Part shown: positions 33,177-41,474 of the stretch, piece by piece
How the letters are laid out: every line of letters begins with the position of its first letter
How positions within the stretch are numbered: position 1 is the first letter of the stretch
Source of the DNA: Poriferisodalis sp965208555
Lineage (GTDB): Bacteria > Actinomycetota > Acidimicrobiia > Acidimicrobiales > Poriferisodalaceae
Direction of reading: 5' to 3'
Length of the DNA stretch: 64,000 nucleotides
Assembly (NCBI RefSeq): GCF_965208555.1
Contig: NZ_OZ242342.1
Location: 558,001-622,000 of the forward strand
Program-made: the position numbers and the translations under genes
Notes under the pieces: generated by a model
What the model was told of the DNA's origin: nothing
Databases searched by the model: none
What the model saw: the letters and a program-made list of their open reading frames with translations, nothing else

Positions 33177-35627
33177 GTGACGACACCGCTCGGGCCGGCG
33201 CCAGGCCGCTTCTGTTTGGGCATCGATACCGGCGGCACGTTTACCGACGCCGTCGTGTACGCATTCGGCGCCGATGGAGCCGCCGACCGCGTCGTGGCGG
33301 CTGCCAAGACCCCGACCAGGCACGATGACCTCTACGGCTGCGTGGTCGAGGCCATGACGCGCGTGCTTGCCGGAGGCGACGGATCAGCAGATCCATCAGC
33401 TGCATCAGCCCCTGCAGGCAGCCCCCCGAGCGCAGCCGACATCGGGCTGGTGGCGGTCTCGACGACGCTGGCAACGAACGCGCTCGTGGAGGGTGCGGGC
33501 CGTCCCGCCGGCTTGGTCGCCATCGGCTTCGAACTCGAAGCGCTGGCGCGCGTCGGCCTGGGAGTGGGCAACGCGCAGCGAGGCGGCACGCGGGCGGGCT
33601 CCCCGTCCGGTGACCGGGGCAGCGGCCCCGACCACGAGCGCGCGAGCGGGAATCTGGCCTCCGCGCCGGTGGTGCTGGTCGGCGGCGGCCACACCGCCCA
33701 AGGTGACATGCGTGCCCCCCTGGACCTGGACGAACTGCATCGGGCTACGGAACTCATCGACGGAGCTGTCGATGCGTATGCGGTGGCGGCCCAATTCAGC
33801 GTCCGCAACAACTCGCACGAGTTGGCGGCGCGTGACGCCATTCGCCAGCTCACCGGCAAGCCGGTGACGTGCAGCCATGAGCTGTCGCCGCGGCTCGGCG
33901 GCCCGCGCCGCGCAGTGACGACGCTGCTCAACGCCCAGCTCATCTCGGTCACGGCGCGGTTCACCGACGCGATCCGGGCAGCCATGGCGTCGCTCGGACT
34001 CAACGCGCCGCTCATGGTCGTACGCGGCGACGGCTCGCTCGTGGGGGCTGACTTCGTGACGCTGCGCCCCATCGAAACGGTGCTCTCTGGACCTGCGGCG
34101 AGCGTGATCGGCGCCCGCCACCTTGCGACGTCGGCCCCTGAGAGTGGACCCGACATCGACGCGGCCTGTCTCATCGCCGACATCGGCGGCACCACGACGG
34201 ACATCGCCGCGATCCGCGACGGCGTTGCCGTGGCAGGGTCGTCCGACGACGACGACACGGCCGTCGTGGCCGGTCACGCCACGATGGTGACGGCGCTTCC
34301 CACGACCACCGTCGGGCTGGGCGGAGACAGCGAGATCTGGATCCCCGCCGATGGCGCCAGCGGCGAACTGGCCATCGGGCCGCGCCGGGTCATCCCGCTG
34401 TGCGTCGCAGCCCGGCGGCATCCCGATGTCGTGCTGGGAATGCTGCGCCAGCAGCTCGCCGCAGACACTCCGCTGGCCGAATTCGGACAGGTTCTGCTCG
34501 ACGCGAGACCCGAGGGCCCCGACGCCGGCGCTGGCGGCAATGACGGTGCTGGCGGCATCGATGGCGAAGTCATGCGGCTGGTGCAGGCGGCAGGAGGGGC
34601 GCTCCAGTTGGCCGACCTGAAGCGATCGGCCCGCTGGCGTGGTGCGCTGGGACGGCTCGAACGCAGCGGCGCGCTGCGGCGTGCGGCGCTGACGCCGACC
34701 GATGCCTGCGTCGTGCTCGGCTTGGTCGATGCGGAAGCGGTGGGCGATGCAGAGGCGGCGCGGCTGGGCAGTGAGCTGTTCAGCCGCCAGCGCGACCGCT
34801 ACGGCGTCGAGATCGGCACGGGGGCCGTCGAGTTGTCGCGGCGGGTGCTGGGGGTGGTGCTGCGTGACGCCGCAGAGGCGCTGCTAGGCGTGGCGCTCGG
34901 TTCTGACGGCATTGTCCCCACCGAGATTCGGCGGCCGCTCGCCCAGGCCGCGCTCGACCGCCGGCAGCGCACCCTCGGCCGTCCCGCTGCGCCTGGGTCC
35001 GTTGGCCAAGCGTCAGATAGTGCAGCGTCCGATGGCGCAGCGCCCGACGAGGTGCCGCTCGGCTATGCGGCGCCCGGCGATGCAGCGCGTAGCGGCGCAA
35101 GCCCGCTCTGGGGCCTGCTTGACCTCGGCGAGTCCGCAGGCGTGCCCGTGGCCGGCGATGTCGTATCGGAACCGTCCGATCCGGTGCCGCTCGCGCGGAT
35201 CGACGCCGGCGTGGCCGTTCCGATCGTGGTCATCGGCGCGCCCGCCGTGACCTACGCACCCCTGATCGCAGATCTACTGGGCACGGTCTCGGTGGTCCCC
35301 CCTCACGCCGAAGTGGCGAATGCCGTCGGCGCAGCGGTGGCGCGCATACGGATCACCAAGCACGTCACCGTGACGGCTCCCCGCCGCGGCAGCTACCGGG
35401 CGCACTGGGGCGAGGATCCGCCGATCTGGCACAGCCTGTCCGAGGCCCGGGAGTGGGCAACAACGCAGGCAGTCGAGGCGGCGAGGTCCGAGGCGACCGA
35501 GGCGGGTGCGCTCGATCCCGAGGTCACCGTCGACTTCCAGACTCGCACCGCCCCGAGCAATGGCCGCGAGCTCTTCGTCGAGGCGACACTGCGGGTCACC
35601 GTCGCCGGTCGCCCCTCACTGACCTGA
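33177..35627 (+). CDS. Hydantoinase/oxoprolinase A-type protein without a B partner
   Basis: This 816-residue protein has the ASKHA phosphate motif GIDTGGTFTD (15-24), STTLATNALVEG, ELSPRLGGPRRAVTTLLNA, TLRPIETVLSGPAASV and a second phosphate motif ADIGGTTTD. HyuA-type proteins use ATP to open cyclic amides or carboxylate ketones together with HyuB. Here it is longer than usual because of several Gly/Ala/Ser-rich inserts, and no HyuB gene is next to it. The GTG start at 33177 is chosen because family homology begins there. It ends overlapping the convergent amidase gene by 12 bases. Confidence 0.82.
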   Translation: MTTPLGPAPGRFCLGIDTGGTFTDAVVYAFGADGAADRVVAAAKTPTRHDDLYGCVVEAMTRVLAGGDGSADPSAASAPAGSPPSAADIGLVAVSTTLATNALVEGAGRPAGLVAIGFELEALARVGLGVGNAQRGGTRAGSPSGDRGSGPDHERASGNLASAPVVLVGGGHTAQGDMRAPLDLDELHRATELIDGAVDAYAVAAQFSVRNNSHELAARDAIRQLTGKPVTCSHELSPRLGGPRRAVTTLLNAQLISVTARFTDAIRAAMASLGLNAPLMVVRGDGSLVGADFVTLRPIETVLSGPAASVIGARHLATSAPESGPDIDAACLIADIGGTTTDIAAIRDGVAVAGSSDDDDTAVVAGHATMVTALPTTTVGLGGDSEIWIPADGASGELAIGPRRVIPLCVAARRHPDVVLGMLRQQLAADTPLAEFGQVLLDARPEGPDAGAGGNDGAGGIDGEVMRLVQAAGGALQLADLKRSARWRGALGRLERSGALRRAALTPTDACVVLGLVDAEAVGDAEAARLGSELFSRQRDRYGVEIGTGAVELSRRVLGVVLRDAAEALLGVALGSDGIVPTEIRRPLAQAALDRRQRTLGRPAAPGSVGQASDSAASDGAAPDEVPLGYAAPGDAARSGASPLWGLLDLGESAGVPVAGDVVSEPSDPVPLARIDAGVAVPIVVIGAPAVTYAPLIADLLGTVSVVPPHAEVANAVGAAVARIRITKHVTVTAPRRGSYRAHWGEDPPIWHSLSEAREWATTQAVEAARSEATEAGALDPEVTVDFQTRTAPSNGRELFVEATLRVTVAGRPSLT

Positions 35628-37178
35628 AGCCCCGCCGGCTCCTTGTTGGGGCGGCGAGGCTGCGTGGACGAGCTTGCCTTCGGTCCGGCAGGTGGTCTCC
35701 ACCGTTGCCAGCCATTCCACATCGGGTACGGGCCGCGCCATGGTCGGGTCATCGGCAAACGCAGCCTCCAACGCCGCTGCGACGCCCAGCAGCCGCCGGT
35801 CGCTGTAGCTCGGGCCGACGAACTGCAGACCGAACGGGGTGCCCTGGCCGTCGAGACCGCACGGCAACGCGGTCACCGGATGACCCACCACTGTGAGCGC
35901 CGCCGACAGGCCGAGCCATGCCATGTAGTTGCGCACTGGCTGCCCGTCGATCTCGGCGGGATAGAGCTGGTGCCAGTCGAATGGCGGCACGCTCACTCCG
36001 GGGCAGATCAGGACGTCGAACGTGTCGAACAAGGCGTCGGTCGCCCGGTACAGCTCCACCTGGCGGCGCCGCGCCTTCGCGATGTCGAGCACTGTCGTCC
36101 GCAGCGCCTCGTCGTAGGTGGCGCGGATATTGGGGTTGAAACCGCCGTCTGGGTTCTTGGCGTCTGGGCCGGCCGCATCGGGGTCGAACCGGTGAATGCT
36201 GCGGTGATAGTTGGTGGCGAAGATGTCCGAGCGGAGCTGCCAGTCCACCTCCAGCGCGTCGCTGAGGTCGATGTCGGCCTCCTCGACCGAACCGACGATG
36301 CCAGCCAGCCGCTCGATGCGGTCAGCGAACGCCGTCTTGACAGCTCCGGAGACCAGCAAACCGCCGAGATCGGCGCTGACGCCGACCCGCAACGACGTCA
36401 CGTCGACGACCGGCAGGTGAGCCAACGAAGCTGCGTCGAGCGGGAACGCCATGGGATCGCGGCGGGCGGCGCGATCGCGACCGGCGACGACCGACAGCAG
36501 CAGCGCAGCATCGGCGACCGTACGAGCCATCGGTCCCTGCACGCTGTAGTTGGTCCGCCCGATCGTGCGCTCATCGTGCGCGACAGTGCCGGGCGTGGAG
36601 CGATGGGCGACCACCCCGCAATACGAGGCCGGGATGCGCAAGCTGCCGCCATGATCGGACCCCGTGGCAAGGGGCGCCATCCCGCATGCCAGCGCCACAG
36701 CGGAACCGCCGGAGCTGCCCCCGCAGGTCAGCGACGGATCGAACGGGTTGCCGGTGGCGCCGAAGAGGCGATTCACCGTGTTGGCGCCGATGCTGAGCTC
36801 CGGTGTGTTCGTCTTGCCGATGATGACGGCGCCGGCTGCCCGCACTCGCGCCACGATCCCGTCGTCGGCGGCCGGCACGTTGTCGGCGAAGGGCACGGCA
36901 CCGTAGGTGGTAGTCAGCCCGGCCGTTGCTTGGATGTCCTTGATCGCCACCGGCAGTCCTGCCAACGACCCCAGCGGTTCGCCCTGCGCACGGGCACGGT
37001 CGATCTGCCGTGCTGTCGCACGCGCCGCATCGCGATCGCGGATGACGAGGGCGTTCACCGCGGGGTCGACGGCATCTACCCGCGCGAGGCACGACTCCAG
37101 CAGCTCTGTGGCAGACAGCTCGCCAGCTTCCAGCAGCGCTATCGCACGAGTCGCGTCAAGGTCGCACGGTTGAGCCAT
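35616..37178 (-). CDS. Amidase-signature family amidase
   Basis: This 520-residue hydrolase has the complete Ser-cisSer-Lys triad: Lys80 in VAIKDIQATAG, cis-Ser155 in CGGSSGGSA and the nucleophile Ser179 in TGSDHGGSLR. It cleaves amide bonds, with substrates in the family from aryl amides to glutaminyl-tRNA. The GatA role is unlikely because no gatB/C is adjacent and the C-terminal half differs. The ATG at 37178 fits the family start. It is convergent with the hydantoinase-like gene and divergent from the flavin monooxygenase, in a group that suggests amide or imide breakdown. Confidence 0.9.
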   Translation of the reverse strand: MAQPCDLDATRAIALLEAGELSATELLESCLARVDAVDPAVNALVIRDRDAARATARQIDRARAQGEPLGSLAGLPVAIKDIQATAGLTTTYGAVPFADNVPAADDGIVARVRAAGAVIIGKTNTPELSIGANTVNRLFGATGNPFDPSLTCGGSSGGSAVALACGMAPLATGSDHGGSLRIPASYCGVVAHRSTPGTVAHDERTIGRTNYSVQGPMARTVADAALLLSVVAGRDRAARRDPMAFPLDAASLAHLPVVDVTSLRVGVSADLGGLLVSGAVKTAFADRIERLAGIVGSVEEADIDLSDALEVDWQLRSDIFATNYHRSIHRFDPDAAGPDAKNPDGGFNPNIRATYDEALRTTVLDIAKARRRQVELYRATDALFDTFDVLICPGVSVPPFDWHQLYPAEIDGQPVRNYMAWLGLSAALTVVGHPVTALPCGLDGQGTPFGLQFVGPSYSDRRLLGVAAALEAAFADDPTMARPVPDVEWLATVETTCRTEGKLVHAASPPQQGAGGASGQ

Positions 37179-37348
37179 CTTCCGGAGCGTGCCACATCGC
37201 CACACTTCAGGCCGCGTGTTCATGCTGTGCCTGCCGCTCAGGCTCCCAGTTTCGACTCGATGCGGGCTCGCGGGCCGCTCAGACCCGGGGCTCAGCCTCC
37301 GACGCATCGCTAGTCTCTGCGGCGATGAGCGGCACCGATGGAGTGAGC

Positions 37349-38950
37349 ATGAACGACGGTGAGCCGAGCGTCCATGACGTCGTCGTGGTCGGCGCCGGTT
37401 TCGCCGGCATGTACATGCTCCACAAGCTCCGCGGGCTCGGATTCGACGTGGCGGTGGTCGAGCGAGCCAGCGGCGTCGGAGGCACGTGGTACTGGAACCG
37501 CTATCCGGGTGCCCGCTGCGATGTCGAGTCGATGCAGTACTCGTACTCCTTCGATCCCGAACTCGAGCAGGAATGGGAGTGGACCGAACGCTACTCCGGC
37601 CAGCCCGAGATCCTCCGCTACGCCAACCATGTCGCCGACCGCTACGACCTGCGCCGCGACATCCGCTTCGAGACGACGGTCACCCAGGTCGACTGGGACG
37701 ACGCCTGCAGCCAGTGGCGCCTGCAAACAGACCGCGGCGAGTTCCGGTCGCGCTTCGTCGTCATGGCAACCGGTTGCCTGTCGACGGCCAATGTCCCGCA
37801 CTTCGACGGCGTCGAGTGCTTCGAGGGGCCCACGTACCACACGGGTCGCTGGCCGCACGAAGGCGTTGACTTCTCCGGGCTGTCGGTGGGCGTGATCGGC
37901 ACGGGGTCGTCGGCGATCCAGGCGATTCCCGTCATCGCTGCCGAGTGCCGTGAGCTGACGGTCTTCCAGCGCACGCCGAACTACTCGGTGCCCGCCCGCA
38001 ACGAGCCATTGGATGCAGCCGATCAGGCCGACTGGAAGGCCAACTACCGCGAGCGGCGGGCCAGGATGCTGACTCAGCAAGCGGCGATGGTGCAGCGACT
38101 GCCCGATGGCGAAGAACCCGCGAAGGAAGCAGGCGCGACCGAGTTCGACGAGCGCATGCAGGAGCGGTGGGAGGTGGGCGGCTTCACCTTCTACCGGGCC
38201 TACGGGGACATCGGCCTCGACGCCGAATCGAACGGCCGGGTGGCGGAGTTCGTCCGCGGCAAGATCGCCGAGATCGTCGACGATCCCGAGACCGCAGCCA
38301 AGCTCACCCCGCACAACACCATTGCGTGCAAGCGCCCGTGCCTCGACACGAACTACTACGAGACCTTCAACCTGCCGCATGTTCACCTGGTGGACGTGTC
38401 CGATACGTCGATCGAGCGAATCTCGGCAGCCGGCGTTGTGGTCGGCGGCGAGGAGTACCCGGTGGATGCAATCGTGTTCGCCACAGGCTTCGACGCCATG
38501 ACCGGAACCCTGCTGCGGATGAACATCACCGGACGTGACGGCGCTCGACTGGCCGATCATTGGGACGCCGGGCCGCGCACCTATCTCGGACTGGGCGTGA
38601 CCGGTTTCCCGAACATGTTCACCGTGTCGGGGCCCGGCAGCCCGTCGGTGCTGACCAACATGATCCCGTCCATCGAGCAGCACGTCGACTGGATCGCCCG
38701 GTGCCTGGTGGACCTGCGCGAGCGGGGTGCCGCCACGATCGAGCCCGAGCCCGATGCCGAGGCCTACTGGGTCGATTACGTCAACGCCGTGGCCGATCTC
38801 ACGCTGTTTCCCACCTGCAACTCGTGGTACCTGGGGGCGAACATCCCGGGCAAAACCCGGGTTTTCATGCCGCTGCCGGGCTTCCCGCCCTACGTTGAGA
38901 TCTGCGAGGACGTGGCGTCGGACAACTACCGCGGGTTTGTCCTCGCCTGA
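37349..38950 (+). CDS. Flavin-containing Baeyer-Villiger-type monooxygenase
   Basis: This 533-residue FAD/NADPH enzyme inserts oxygen next to carbonyls. The FAD motif GAGFAG (15-20), the Baeyer-Villiger fingerprint FEGPTYHTGRWP (158-169, exact FxGxxxHxxxWP) and the NADPH motif GTGSSA (184-189) are all present. The second ATG at 37349 is chosen over 37325 because GGAG sits 5 bases before it. The gene is followed by acyl-CoA dehydrogenase genes on the same strand, which may degrade the ester-derived acids, but this is inference. Substrate cannot be read. Confidence 0.92.
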   Translation: MNDGEPSVHDVVVVGAGFAGMYMLHKLRGLGFDVAVVERASGVGGTWYWNRYPGARCDVESMQYSYSFDPELEQEWEWTERYSGQPEILRYANHVADRYDLRRDIRFETTVTQVDWDDACSQWRLQTDRGEFRSRFVVMATGCLSTANVPHFDGVECFEGPTYHTGRWPHEGVDFSGLSVGVIGTGSSAIQAIPVIAAECRELTVFQRTPNYSVPARNEPLDAADQADWKANYRERRARMLTQQAAMVQRLPDGEEPAKEAGATEFDERMQERWEVGGFTFYRAYGDIGLDAESNGRVAEFVRGKIAEIVDDPETAAKLTPHNTIACKRPCLDTNYYETFNLPHVHLVDVSDTSIERISAAGVVVGGEEYPVDAIVFATGFDAMTGTLLRMNITGRDGARLADHWDAGPRTYLGLGVTGFPNMFTVSGPGSPSVLTNMIPSIEQHVDWIARCLVDLRERGAATIEPEPDAEAYWVDYVNAVADLTLFPTCNSWYLGANIPGKTRVFMPLPGFPPYVEICEDVASDNYRGFVLA

Positions 38951-39001
38951 TCGACCCAGAGCCTGATCGACCCAGAGCCCGGACCGTCCCGAAGGTTGCA
39001 G

Positions 39002-40153
39002 ATGAGATTCACGCCGACCGAGTTGACCGGCCCCGAACTTGACCTCCAGGCGGAGGTGCGCGAATTCCTGGCCGCCGAGCTGCCGCCCGGCACTCACGAG
39101 CCGTGCCTGGGCATGGCGGCGGATCACGACCGGGAGTTCTCCGCCAAGATGGCCGCCCGGGGCTGGGTGGGTATGGCGCTGCCGTCCCGCTGGGGCGGGT
39201 CGGACCGCACGGCCGTGCAGCGCTTCATCGTGGTCGAGGAGATGCTGCGCTGGGGCGCACCCGTGGGGCACCACTGGGTGGCAGACCGTCAGACCGGCAA
39301 CGTGATTCTGAAGTTCGGTACCGACGAGCAGCGCGAGCGGTTCCTGCCGCCGATCTGCCGGGGCGAGCTGGGCTTCTCCATCGGCATGAGCGAGCCCGAC
39401 AGCGGATCGGATCTGGCCTCGGTGACGACTCGTGCAGAGCGTGCGGACGACGGGTGGGTCGTGAACGGCACCAAGATCTGGACGTCGAACGCGCACATGA
39501 ACGACTGGTTCATCTGCCTGCTGCGCACGGCGCCCATGGAAGACGGCAACAAGCACGCCGGGCTGTCGCAGTTCCTGATCGACCTGCGCTCGCCGGGCCT
39601 CGAGATCAGCCCGATCCCGTTCCTCGACGGCAGCCACCACTTCAACGAGGTGACGTTCCACGACGTGTTCGTGCCGGACGCCAACGTGGTGGGCCAGCCG
39701 GGCATGGGCTGGCACCAGAACACCACCGAGATGGCGTACGAGCGGGGCGGGCCCGACCGCTGGCTGTCACCGTTCTCGACGGTGGAGCAGCTGCTGCGCG
39801 AGGCCGCCGGCACGCCGATGGAAGCCGCTGTGTCGGACCTGTTCGGCGAGCTGGCGGCTCGCTGGTGGGGCATCCGTAACCTGTCGCTGTCGGTGGCCCG
39901 GCTGATCGACGAGGGCGAGGCCCCGTCGGTGGAATCGGCGCTGGTGAAGGAGATGGGCACCCGCTACGAGCAGGAAGTGGTCGAGAAGCTGGTGCAGCTC
40001 ATCGACGAGGAATACTCACCCGAGTCCGAGTCGCTGTTCGAGCGGCTGCTGGCGCAGTGCGTGGTGACCTTCCCGGGCAACACGATCCGGGGCGGCACCA
40101 TCGAGATCCTGCGCTCGGTCGCCTCGAAGGGCTTGCAAGGGTTGCCGGCATGA
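39002..40153 (+). CDS. Acyl-CoA dehydrogenase, subunit 1 of a probable heteromer
   Basis: This 383-residue member of the acyl-CoA dehydrogenase family has the substrate/FAD segment IGMSEPDSGSDLASV, VNGTKIWTSNAH and a C-terminal GGTIEILRS. It lacks the usual QxxGGxG stretch near residue 330, which appears in the next gene's product. In actinobacteria such pairs form heterotetramers that share FAD and active sites. GAAGG precedes the ATG at 39002 by 6 bases; a TTG 6 bases upstream is less likely. The pair follows the Baeyer-Villiger monooxygenase gene and may act on the same pathway. Confidence 0.88.
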   Translation: MRFTPTELTGPELDLQAEVREFLAAELPPGTHEPCLGMAADHDREFSAKMAARGWVGMALPSRWGGSDRTAVQRFIVVEEMLRWGAPVGHHWVADRQTGNVILKFGTDEQRERFLPPICRGELGFSIGMSEPDSGSDLASVTTRAERADDGWVVNGTKIWTSNAHMNDWFICLLRTAPMEDGNKHAGLSQFLIDLRSPGLEISPIPFLDGSHHFNEVTFHDVFVPDANVVGQPGMGWHQNTTEMAYERGGPDRWLSPFSTVEQLLREAAGTPMEAAVSDLFGELAARWWGIRNLSLSVARLIDEGEAPSVESALVKEMGTRYEQEVVEKLVQLIDEEYSPESESLFERLLAQCVVTFPGNTIRGGTIEILRSVASKGLQGLPA

Positions 40154-40181
40154 CGGCAACCTCAACGAGTCAGGTGCCGGC

Positions 40182-41375
40182 ATGACGGCGGCCACAGTTC
40201 GAGAGGCTGTCGTGGTCGACGAGCTGATCACCGAGACGGCTGACCGGCTGTTCGGCGAGCTGTGCACCCATGAGGCAGTGCAAGCGGCCGAAGAAGCGGG
40301 CGGCGCGCCCGACATCTGGGATGCGTTCTGCGAGACCGGCTTCGACCTGATCGCCGTGCCCGAGGAGGCCGGCGGCTCGGGTGGCACGCTCGCCGAGGCC
40401 ATCGAGGTGCTTCGCCTGGTCGGCTACCACTCAGCACCGATCCCGGCGGCCGAGAACGGAATCCTCGGCGGCTGGCTGCTGGCCAGCGCCGGGCTGGAGC
40501 GGCCCGATGGCCTGGTCACGGTTGTCCCACCGCGCGTCGGAAGCGGGCTGCGGATGACCAGCGACGACCGAACAGCGAGCGAGGGTCAGTCGGCATGCGA
40601 CAGCGCAGCCGGCTGCATGACCGGAGCCGGCACCGGTAGTTGCACTGTCGAGATCGGAGACGACGGCCGTGCTCACCTCAGCGGCACGGCGGCGCGGGTG
40701 CCGTGGGCACGCACCGCAGAGATGATCGTGTGCGTCTGTGAGTGCGATGGTCAGACGACGGTCGTCGCCGTGCCGGCGTCGGAGTGCGAGATCACGCCGC
40801 TGCCCAACATGGCCGGCGAGCCCCGCGACACGGTCCGCTTCAATGGAGCAACCGGTGTTGCGGCCCCCGCCCCCGACGGCGTAGATGCTGAGGCCTTGGC
40901 GCAACGCGGCGCGCTGTCCCGGGTGGCGCTGATGGCAGGCGCCATCGAGAAGATGTGCCAGCTCACGGTCAGCTACACCAACGAGCGAGTGCAGTTCGGC
41001 CGCCCAGTGGCCCGCTTCCAGGCCGTGCAGCAGCACCTGGTCTGGGCCGCGCAGGACGCAGCGCTGGTGCGCATGGCCGCCGAAGTGGCGGCACGGGAAG
41101 CCACCCGTGGCGAGGCTCCCTTCGAGATCGCGGCGGCCAAGCTCATCGCCAACCAGGCGGCCGCGCGGGCCACCAAGGCGTGCCACCAAGCCCATGGCGC
41201 CATGGGCATGACCCAGGAGTACCCGCTGCACCATTTCAGCCGTCGCCTGTGGAGCTGGCGCAAGGAATACGGCTCCGACGCCCACTGGTCAGCCGTGCTC
41301 GGCACTATGGCCACCGGCGTCGGCGCCGACGGCCTCTACCCCCTCATCACCTCCGGCACCCCCGCTCTGAGCTGA
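40182..41375 (+). CDS. Acyl-CoA dehydrogenase, subunit 2 of a probable heteromer
   Basis: This 397-residue divergent acyl-CoA dehydrogenase-like protein has GFDLIAVPEEAGGSGGTLAEA at the N-terminal helical domain, YTNERVQFGRPVARFQAVQQHL in the middle of the C-terminal helical domain, and QAHGAMGMTQEYPLHHFSRRLW. The last is the FAD/dimer stretch missing from the preceding subunit. The medium-strand domain is degenerate and has an unusual Ser/Thr/Gly-rich insert near residues 125-155. This is typical of the minor subunit in heteromeric enzymes. It starts 28 bases after its partner, within a duplicated 15-base sequence. Confidence 0.85.
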   Translation: MTAATVREAVVVDELITETADRLFGELCTHEAVQAAEEAGGAPDIWDAFCETGFDLIAVPEEAGGSGGTLAEAIEVLRLVGYHSAPIPAAENGILGGWLLASAGLERPDGLVTVVPPRVGSGLRMTSDDRTASEGQSACDSAAGCMTGAGTGSCTVEIGDDGRAHLSGTAARVPWARTAEMIVCVCECDGQTTVVAVPASECEITPLPNMAGEPRDTVRFNGATGVAAPAPDGVDAEALAQRGALSRVALMAGAIEKMCQLTVSYTNERVQFGRPVARFQAVQQHLVWAAQDAALVRMAAEVAAREATRGEAPFEIAAAKLIANQAAARATKACHQAHGAMGMTQEYPLHHFSRRLWSWRKEYGSDAHWSAVLGTMATGVGADGLYPLITSGTPALS

Positions 41376-41474
41376 TCTGTCCGTTGCCGCCTCGGCCCGC
41401 GGCGATAGCGGCCAACAAGCAACCCGGAGCAATACGAACGTATTCGTGTCACAGCCCCCTTCTAAGTTGAACGC

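Noticed and set aside
35643..37313. Plus-strand open frame of 556 codons
   Set aside because: It is antisense to the amidase gene, whose complete catalytic triad identifies the coding strand.
37310..39715. Long minus-strand open frame of 801 codons
   Set aside because: It is antisense to the Baeyer-Villiger monooxygenase and acyl-CoA dehydrogenase genes. Its translation has no recognisable domain and reflects codon bias of the real genes.
41425..41445. LexA SOS box before the HNH nuclease gene
   Set aside because: The spacing between CGAA and TTCG is 4 bases, whereas the actinobacterial SOS box needs 6.
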